A stretch of 64,000 nt of DNA from J038 sp034437535 (GTDB taxonomy: Bacteria; Chloroflexota; Anaerolineae; Aggregatilineales; Phototrophicaceae), in assembly GCA_034437535.1 (NCBI GenBank), contig DAOTTZ010000027.1, positions 1-64,000 on the forward strand, written 5' to 3'. Shown here one piece after another: positions 58,515 to 64,000 of the stretch. Numbering within the stretch: the first letter of the stretch is position 1; each line of letters starts with the position of its first letter. Position numbers and translations under genes: made by a program. The notes under the pieces were generated by a model. It had not been told where the DNA came from. It saw only the letters and a list, made by a program, of their open reading frames with translations, and made no database searches.

Positions 58515-60152
58515 ATGGACAAACGACTGCGCTATGGGTTGGCATTGCTGATCTTCGTCCTGGCCCTGGTGCCACGCATAACAACCCGCACCCATACCAA
58601 CGCGGATGAGTCGGCCCATTGGGTTGGTCGCTCCGAACAATTCCTGGACGCATTGCGGACTGGCGACATCGAACAGACCGCCCAGGCATTTCATCCCGGT
58701 GTGATTACCATGTGGTCGGGTGCGCTGGGCATCATCATCGAAGAAGCCCGCTTCGGCCCGGAACACAGCGATCATTACGAGTTCAACATCCGGATCATCT
58801 ACTCGTTACTCTCTGCGTTGAGCATTCCCATCAGCTTTTTGTTGTTGATACGCTTGTTTTCACTCAACATCGCGTTGATCGTCTCGATCTTGTGGGCGTT
58901 TGATCCTTATTTGATCGAACATGGAAGCATCCTGCATGTTGATGGGCTTTCGACGTCGTTTATGTTCATCTCGTTTTTGCTCGGTCTGGTCGCGCTCAAG
59001 CTGGATGAACATCCTTATCGGTATCACATCGACGATCAAATCCGCTGGCGATGGTGGATCGCGTCGGCGGTCTTCGGCGGGTTGGCAACCCTGACCAAAT
59101 TCACATCCTTATCAGTGATCGGCATCCTGGGGATGCTGGCCCTGGTGCTGAATTATCGCCGGATCTCCTGGCGGCGGATCTACGTCCAAATATGGCCGTT
59201 CATCGCGTGGGGCTTGATCGCGCTGGTGGTGATCTTCGCGCTCTACCCGGCGTTATGGGGCCTGCACTTTGACGCGGTATTCGCCCGGTTGGATCGCGGC
59301 TTTGAGGCGGCCTTCGAAGGACACTTTAACTTTTTCCTGGGCGAGCAGACCATCCAGCCGGGGCCGCTTTATTATCTGGTAGGGGTGTTGTATCGTGTGA
59401 CGCCGTTCGTGTTGATCGGGGTGTTGATCTCGCCGGTTGCCCTGTGGGCTAATCATCAAAAGCGGTATCAAGAGCGCATGATGGGCCTGTTTCTCTATGT
59501 GGTGTTGTTCACCGCGCTGATGCTCATCCAGCGCAAACAACAAGAGCGATACCTTCTGCCGATCTTCCCGGTTTTGCTGGTGTTCGCCGCGTTCGGCCTG
59601 GAATGGTTGGCGAAGCGGGCCGCGCCACTGGTAGCCCGTTTCACACCGCCGCGCCCGATCTACGGGTATGCCCTGCTGACTGCGCTTGTCATCGGCCTGT
59701 GGGCCATCTACCATCCGTATCTACGGGCTTATTACAACCCGTTATTGGGCGGCGGCGCGACCGCTGTTGAGATTATCCGTGTCGGGTCAGGCGAAGGACT
59801 CGATCAAGCGGCGGATTGGATCGAAAGCCGGGAAGACGATCCCTGCTCTCTCGGCATCGTCTCACCCTATTCTGCTGTGGTGGAAGACGCGCTACCGTGT
59901 ACCCGCATCACTGATATGGGGCAATGGCCGCAAGGGATGCCCGACGCCGATTATGCCTTCTTTTACATCTCACATCAGCAACGTGGCTTTTATGGCATCC
60001 TGGATGAAGCATTTGAAACGCTCGAACCGGTTTACACGGTCTGGATTCAATCGATCCCTTATGTCGAGATTTACGATCTGCGAGAGACACCGCCGGATAT
60101 TGATTATTCGATCCTGGAAGAAGCCGGCTATGAAATCCGGCAGGGCAACTAA
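58515..60152 (+). CDS. GT39-type membrane glycosyltransferase (PMT-like)
   Basis: 545 residues from the ATG at 58515 (GGAGA upstream); a TTG one codon earlier is less likely. About ten membrane segments, then a soluble C-terminal region. The Asp-Glu motif of GT39/PMT transferases is seen at Asp31-Glu32 in TNADESAHW, at the first outer loop, and RKQQERYLLPIFPVLL marks the conserved later loop. The family uses polyprenyl-phosphate mannose to glycosylate proteins (PMT) or lipids. The acceptor is unknown. A convergent GT2 gene ends 2 bases away. Confidence 0.82.
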   Translation: MDKRLRYGLALLIFVLALVPRITTRTHTNADESAHWVGRSEQFLDALRTGDIEQTAQAFHPGVITMWSGALGIIIEEARFGPEHSDHYEFNIRIIYSLLSALSIPISFLLLIRLFSLNIALIVSILWAFDPYLIEHGSILHVDGLSTSFMFISFLLGLVALKLDEHPYRYHIDDQIRWRWWIASAVFGGLATLTKFTSLSVIGILGMLALVLNYRRISWRRIYVQIWPFIAWGLIALVVIFALYPALWGLHFDAVFARLDRGFEAAFEGHFNFFLGEQTIQPGPLYYLVGVLYRVTPFVLIGVLISPVALWANHQKRYQERMMGLFLYVVLFTALMLIQRKQQERYLLPIFPVLLVFAAFGLEWLAKRAAPLVARFTPPRPIYGYALLTALVIGLWAIYHPYLRAYYNPLLGGGATAVEIIRVGSGEGLDQAADWIESREDDPCSLGIVSPYSAVVEDALPCTRITDMGQWPQGMPDADYAFFYISHQQRGFYGILDEAFETLEPVYTVWIQSIPYVEIYDLRETPPDIDYSILEEAGYEIRQGN

Positions 60153-60153
60153 A

Positions 60154-61113
60154 TCACCGGGCTTGGTCGCGCTCGTGCCTGGGTAACGTTTGTAACACTG
60201 TATCGAATGGATCTCGGTTACGCTGGATGTAAGACGCCAGCAATTCCGCGATCAAGCCGGTGGTAATCAACTGCACGCCAAGCACCATCAACAGCACACC
60301 GAGCAACAGCAAGGGGCGTTCACTCAGCGGGCCGAGGCCCTGCACCCATTGCACCGCCAGGATAACGTTAATCACCAACCCAAGCATAAACAACACCGCG
60401 CCAATGCCGCCGAATAAATGCAAGGGCTTGCGGCTGTAGCGCGTCAGGAAAAGCACGGTCAGCAAATCCAACCCGCCACTGAGCAACCGGCCCGGCCCAT
60501 ACTTCGACCTCCCGTATTCGCGTTTGTGATGCTGTACCGGGATCTCCGCGATGCTAAAGCCGGCATCATGGGCCAGCACCGGGATGTAACGATGCAGATC
60601 ACCGTATAGGTTCAAGCTATGCACACAATCCGCCCGGTACATCTTCAAGCCGCTGTTCATATCCCGCAGTCGAACACCGCTCAACCAGGCGGTGAAGCCG
60701 TTGGCGATCTTGGATGGCAGAGTCTTGGAGATGGGATCTTGCCGGTTTTGCTTCCACCCGCTGACAATATCGTACCCTTCGTTGAGTTTTTCCAGCAGAC
60801 GCGGGATCTCGGCGGGGTCGTCTTGCAGGTCGGCGTCCATCGTCATGACGACGGCCCCGCGTGCCATCTGGAAGCCAACGGCCAATGCCTGACTCTTGCC
60901 GAAGTTGCGCCGCTGGATCGCCACGACGACGTTATCCTGTGCCGCGTGCAGGTCTTTCAGCACCTCGGTTGATCCATCACGACTGCCATCATCGATAAAG
61001 ACGATTTCCCAGCGCAGGCCAAGCGGGACGACGACAGCGGTAATCCGTTCGTGCAAGATCGTCAGGCTTTCGACTTCGTTATAAACCGGGACGATGATCG
61101 ATAGGTCAAGCAT
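60154..61113 (-). CDS. Polyprenyl-phosphate glycosyltransferase (GT2, DPM1/GtrB-like)
   Basis: 319 residues from the ATG at 61113 (GGGGAGA upstream; 44 upstream codons fall inside glnA and are rejected). GT2 domain (about 1-215): LDLSIIVPVYNEVESL, VFIDDGSRDGSTEVL, MTMDADLQDDPAEI and SGLKMYRADCVHSL. Two C-terminal membrane segments (about 228-295) and a basic tail follow. The layout matches dolichyl/undecaprenyl-phosphate mannosyl or glucosyl transferases (DPM1, GtrB, ArnC). Together with a GT39 enzyme and GDP-mannose pyrophosphorylase it could feed O-mannosylation (inference). One base after the glnA stop. Confidence 0.88.
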   Translation of the reverse strand: MLDLSIIVPVYNEVESLTILHERITAVVVPLGLRWEIVFIDDGSRDGSTEVLKDLHAAQDNVVVAIQRRNFGKSQALAVGFQMARGAVVMTMDADLQDDPAEIPRLLEKLNEGYDIVSGWKQNRQDPISKTLPSKIANGFTAWLSGVRLRDMNSGLKMYRADCVHSLNLYGDLHRYIPVLAHDAGFSIAEIPVQHHKREYGRSKYGPGRLLSGGLDLLTVLFLTRYSRKPLHLFGGIGAVLFMLGLVINVILAVQWVQGLGPLSERPLLLLGVLLMVLGVQLITTGLIAELLASYIQRNRDPFDTVLQTLPRHERDQAR

Positions 61114-61114
61114 A

Positions 61115-62449
61115 TCAGTATCTCCCCAGGTAACGGTCGATTTCCCATTGTGTGACATGCTGATTATAGGCATCGAATTCTTGTTGCTTGGCCTCGATGA
61201 AGCGGTCGCTGATGTACGGCCCCAATGCCTCCCGCATGACATCATCGGCCCGGAGTGCGTCCAGTGCTTCGCCCAATGTGGTCGGTAGCATTTCGACCTT
61301 TCGCAGGCGGCTCCGGCTCTGGCCTAGCAGAGTCTCCTCCAGCGGATCTGGCAAGGTCATCTGATGCCGGATGCCATCCAACCCGGCGCGGAGCATGACC
61401 GCCGCCGCCAGGTACGGGTTACTGCTTGGGTCCGGACAGCGTAGTTCCAGCCGGGCGTGTTCGGTACGGCCATCGGCAATCCCCGGCACACGGATCAAAG
61501 CCGAGCGGTTGACATGCGCCCAACTGACATAAACCGGGGCTTCGAAGCTCTTGCCCAACCGTTTATAACTGTTGACCAATGGAGCCAGCACCGCTGTCAT
61601 GGCACGGGCATGATACAGTTGCCCGGCCAGGAAATGCCGCGCAATCTGCGATAACCCGTATTCATGATCGGGATCACTGAATAGATTGGCGCCGGTCTGG
61701 GCATCGTGCAGGCTTTGATGCGTGTGCAAGCCGGAACCGGGCCGGCCAGCGATAGGACGCGGCATGAAGGTACAAAAGATCTCCTGTGCCTGGGCCACCG
61801 TGCGGAGCGCGACCTTGGCCGTGAGCATGGCATCTGCACTGTTCAGGGCGTGGTCATAGGCGAACTCAAACTCGTGCTGGCCGGGGCCGATCTCCGAATG
61901 GGTGGAATGCACCCGGATCCCAAGCTGATCGAGTGCGGTCATCATCGCCCGGCGTAATTTACCGGAGTGCTCCGGCGGCAATTCAAAATACCCAGAGCGG
62001 TCGTAATCCTGCCCGACGAGTGGCCGTCCCCGTTCATCCAGCCGGAAGAGAAAGAATTCCATCTCCATGCCGGTCTTGAAGGTGTAGCCTAGCATCTCGG
62101 CTTCTTCCAAAGCGCGGATGAGCATAATACGTGGATCCCCGATGAAGGCTTCGCCCTGGGGGGTGTGGGCGTTGCAGATGATGCGGGCCTGTCGCTCGTC
62201 GGGATCTCCCCAGGGCAACAGGCGGAACGTCGCCAGGTCGGGCACCAGTTCCATATCACTTTCGGCCACCCGGGCGAATCCATCAATCGAAGAGCCGTCG
62301 AAGTGGGTACCGTGTTCGATCACATCGGCCAGCTTCTCCACCGGCACGGTGACGCCCTTAATCACCCCCAGAATATCGGTAAACCACAGGTCGATCCAGC
62401 GGACGTTATGTTGTTCTACCGTTGCGAAAATGTCGTCTCTGTCGCTCAT
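61115..62449 (-). CDS. glnA: Glutamine synthetase, type I
   Basis: Makes glutamine from glutamate and ammonia. 444 residues from the ATG at 62449 (16 upstream codons rejected as lacking support). VRWIDLWFTDILGVIKGVTVP, HFDGSSIDGFARVAESDMEL, GPGQHEFEFAYDHAL (catalytic loop), SGLHTHQSLHD and ELRCPDPSSNPYLAAAVML are present. The Tyr adenylylation site of GSI-beta enzymes is absent: the matching stretch reads RKVEMLPTT. This suggests the alpha type, regulated by feedback and regulators rather than adenylylation. It shares a unit with aroB, aroQ and the GT2 gene. Confidence 0.93.
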   Translation of the reverse strand: MSDRDDIFATVEQHNVRWIDLWFTDILGVIKGVTVPVEKLADVIEHGTHFDGSSIDGFARVAESDMELVPDLATFRLLPWGDPDERQARIICNAHTPQGEAFIGDPRIMLIRALEEAEMLGYTFKTGMEMEFFLFRLDERGRPLVGQDYDRSGYFELPPEHSGKLRRAMMTALDQLGIRVHSTHSEIGPGQHEFEFAYDHALNSADAMLTAKVALRTVAQAQEIFCTFMPRPIAGRPGSGLHTHQSLHDAQTGANLFSDPDHEYGLSQIARHFLAGQLYHARAMTAVLAPLVNSYKRLGKSFEAPVYVSWAHVNRSALIRVPGIADGRTEHARLELRCPDPSSNPYLAAAVMLRAGLDGIRHQMTLPDPLEETLLGQSRSRLRKVEMLPTTLGEALDALRADDVMREALGPYISDRFIEAKQQEFDAYNQHVTQWEIDRYLGRY

Positions 62450-62471
62450 GTTGATCTCGTTTATTTCGCGT

Positions 62472-62930
62472 TTAGAGTTCAGGGTCGGCCAGCACACCCA
62501 GATGACGCATCAAGGCATCCAACGCCAGCAGATACCCGCGCCACCCCAGGCCGACGATCTGGCCCATGCAAACGGCGGCCAACACCGAATGCTGACGGAA
62601 GGACTCGCGAGCGTGGATGTTGCTCAGGTGGACTTCGATCACCGGCATGTCAATCGCACTGATGGCATCACGCAGGGCGATTGATGTATGGGTATATGCA
62701 CCGGGATTAAACACCACCCCGTCCGACCAGTTCCGGGCGACGTGAAGCATGTCGATCAACTCCCCTTCGTGGTTGGAATGACCGACGCGCAATTCTACGC
62801 CGTGTGATTTGACGTGTTGAACGCAAATGTCGGTAATGTCATCCAGCGTCAACGAGCCATAAATTTCTGGCTCACGCATCCCTAACAAATTAAGGTTCGG
62901 GCCGTTGAGTAAAAACAATTTTTTTGGCAT
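62472..62930 (-). CDS. aroQ: 3-dehydroquinate dehydratase, type II
   Basis: Third step of the shikimate pathway. 152-residue dodecameric-type enzyme: LNGPNLNLLGMREPEIYGS carries catalytic Tyr24, then HSNHEGELIDMLH, FNPGAYTHTSIALRDAI and VIEVHLSNIHARESFR with the catalytic His. The C-terminus is slightly longer than in E. coli-like homologues. ATG at 62930 lies 3 bases after the preceding gene. Next to aroB, so the two shikimate steps are co-transcribed with a zinc-ribbon gene between them. Confidence 0.95.
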   Translation of the reverse strand: MPKKLFLLNGPNLNLLGMREPEIYGSLTLDDITDICVQHVKSHGVELRVGHSNHEGELIDMLHVARNWSDGVVFNPGAYTHTSIALRDAISAIDMPVIEVHLSNIHARESFRQHSVLAAVCMGQIVGLGWRGYLLALDALMRHLGVLADPEL

Positions 62931-62933
62931 TTT

Positions 62934-63311
62934 TTAGTCCTCACGTTGGGCGATTTCCACCGCGCTCTGGGCGATCTCGCGGGTGACACCTTGATCCACC
63001 AGATCTTGCAAGATGTAATCAGCGGTATACCCTTTCGCCAGCCGCGCCTTGACCCCGGCTAACAGCTTTGCCACGCTAGGGTGCGGGCGGCTGGGGCGGA
63101 ACGCCAGCACATCTATATTATACCCCTGGCCGCAGGTCTCACACGCGATTAAATCCGGCACCGCATCCATTGCGATCAACGGTAGCCCCAGGATGTAGCC
63201 GTAATTCTGGCGGGCCATCCGCACGTAATCACGCGCTACACCACAATGCGGGCAATTAAACGTCCCCCGTTCAATCACGGTCTCGCGGGTATCCACACCG
63301 AAAAACTTCAC
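62934..63311 (-). CDS. Zinc-ribbon protein between aroB and aroQ (unknown function)
   Basis: 125 residues from a GTG at 63311 that overlaps the aroB stop (GTGA); the longer frame lies inside aroB. N-terminal FFGVDTRETVIERGTFNCPHCG and CETCGQGYNIDVLAFRPSRPH give a four-Cys ribbon (CPHC, CETC). In between is a hydrophobic but soluble helix (ILGLPLIAMDAVPDLI). The C-terminal ~50 residues form a helical RecX/SHOCT-like segment (YILQDLVDQGVTREIAQSAVE). I do not recognise a named function. Its place in the shikimate unit is notable, but the link may be only genomic. Confidence 0.65.
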   Translation of the reverse strand: MKFFGVDTRETVIERGTFNCPHCGVARDYVRMARQNYGYILGLPLIAMDAVPDLIACETCGQGYNIDVLAFRPSRPHPSVAKLLAGVKARLAKGYTADYILQDLVDQGVTREIAQSAVEIAQRED

Positions 63312-64000
63312 ACTGCCGCCTCCAACACTTCGATCACCGTCGCCCGGTCGATACCTTCCATGATAAGCGGCTGGCCGATCCCGCGCAACAAGATAAACCG
63401 GCTGATGCCATCGCGCCATTTTTTATCGGTGTGCATGGCCTGCCACAAGGCCGCCGGGGGCAATTCCGCAGAGAGGCGGGTTGGCAGGCCCGTCGCGGTC
63501 AAAAGCGACTCGACTCGTGCCACCAACGCGGCATCACACAGATCAAGCCGGTGAGACAACCGGGCGGCCAGCAGTAACCCCAGGCCGACGGCTTGCCCGT
63601 GCTTCCAGGTGTAGCCGGTCACCTGCTCGATGGCATGGGCGAAGGTATGCCCCAGGTTGAGATGCGCTCGATCTCCCTGTTCGTAAGGATCACGCTGGAC
63701 GACATCAACCTTGACCTGCACCGCCCGCTTGACCAGATCATCGGCCCGGCCCAGGGTGTGCAAAGACAGATCCAGCAGACCAGGATCCGCCAGCAAGCCA
63801 TGCTTGAGGACTTCCGCCATGCCGTTGCGCCATTCGTCAGCGGGCAAGGTCGCCAGCACTTGCGGGTCAATCCAGACGACCTGTGGTTGTTTGAACGCGC
63901 CGACCAGATTTTTGCCCTGCGGCAGATCAACGCCGACCTTGCCCCCCACGCTGGAATCGACCATGGCTAACAGCGTGGTCGGCACCTGGATCAAGCGCAC
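63308..64000 (-). CDS. aroB: 3-dehydroquinate synthase (5' part cut by window edge)
   Basis: Second step of the shikimate pathway, making 3-dehydroquinate from DAHP with NAD+ and a metal. The C-terminal 230 residues are present: PTTLLAMVDSSVGGKVGVDLPQGKNLVGAFKQP, WRNGMAEVLKHGLL, HLNLGHTFAHAIEQVTGYTWKHGQAVGLGLL with metal-binding histidines. The N-terminus and the start lie beyond 64000. The stop overlaps the zinc-ribbon start. In some bacteria aroB homologues make other compounds, but with aroQ next door the shikimate role is clear. Confidence 0.95.
   Translation of the reverse strand: MRLIQVPTTLLAMVDSSVGGKVGVDLPQGKNLVGAFKQPQVVWIDPQVLATLPADEWRNGMAEVLKHGLLADPGLLDLSLHTLGRADDLVKRAVQVKVDVVQRDPYEQGDRAHLNLGHTFAHAIEQVTGYTWKHGQAVGLGLLLAARLSHRLDLCDAALVARVESLLTATGLPTRLSAELPPAALWQAMHTDKKWRDGISRFILLRGIGQPLIMEGIDRATVIEVLEAAV

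Overview
The window looks like a chromosomal segment of a Chloroflexota bacterium, most likely Anaerolineae-like. This is inferred from gene content, not from a search. The signs are a moderately high G+C genome, many secreted or membrane proteins with Thr/Pro-rich linkers and bacterial SH3 domains, a DNA topoisomerase I carrying an extra N-terminal zinc ribbon, an S16 protein with a long acidic tail, an orphan RicT (PSP1) gene, and FHA proteins beside a RodA/PBP pair. I found no insertion sequence, prophage, integrase or CRISPR array. Coding density is very high: no gene-free stretch reaches 300 bases. The longest are about 17143-17336, 18681-18832 and 37468-37651, and the last holds a tRNA gene.

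Layout. 1-3300: end of an O-antigen ligase-like gene, then rpsF-ssb-rpsR and a membrane-anchored parvulin. 3300-9020: envelope module of two FHA proteins, an SDR protein, mtnP, a RodA/FtsW protein and a PBP2-like protein that has lost all its catalytic motifs. 9020-15790: flippase-like membrane protein, anchored C39-like protease with TPRs, murJ, a metallo-beta-lactamase-fold hydrolase, a membrane thioredoxin and an AlkP/iPGM-like enzyme. 15790-21780: an Asp-rich TPR/PPC membrane protein, then ffh-rpsP-khpA-rimM-FHA-dprA. 21800-28400: mannose-1-phosphate guanylyltransferase, topA, a repeat-bearing membrane protein, greA and a second metallo-beta-lactamase-fold hydrolase. 28470-35200: secreted proteins (SBP-SH3-CARDB fusion, M23 peptidase, SH3/zinc-ribbon membrane protein, lipoprotein) with ftcD among them.

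35230-43020: surface polysaccharide cluster (O-antigen ligase-TPR protein, tRNA-Arg(CCG), clan GH-A-like protein, SBP, two GT4 and one GT9 glycosyltransferases; the three transferases overlap at GTGA junctions). 43090-48850 (minus strand): ctaA-ctaB, an anchored diheme cytochrome c, rqcH and a PPK2 kinase. 48970-57000 (minus strand): sensorless histidine kinase overlapping a signal-less BtuF-like protein, purA, an S51-like protein, two tandem M20 amidohydrolases, a PIG-L deacetylase and ricT. 57000-64000: aspartate kinase and a GT39 transferase on the plus strand, then on the minus strand aroB (cut by the edge), a zinc-ribbon protein, aroQ, glnA and a polyprenyl-phosphate glycosyltransferase.

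How the parts may connect (inference). GDP-mannose synthesis (21802), a DPM1-like lipid-linked transferase (60154) and a GT39 transferase (58515) are the three activities needed for O-mannosylation, and the window encodes many Thr/Pro-rich exported proteins that could be acceptors. The FHA/RodA/degenerate PBP module resembles the actinobacterial fha-rodA-pbpA region but lacks a visible kinase or phosphatase and has an apparently inactive transpeptidase. The overlap of a cytosolic BtuF-like protein with a soluble kinase suggests a ligand-sensing pair. Several starts were moved from the longest reading frame to internal ATG/GTG codons on ribosome-binding-site, operon-overlap or family-length grounds; each case is stated in its entry.
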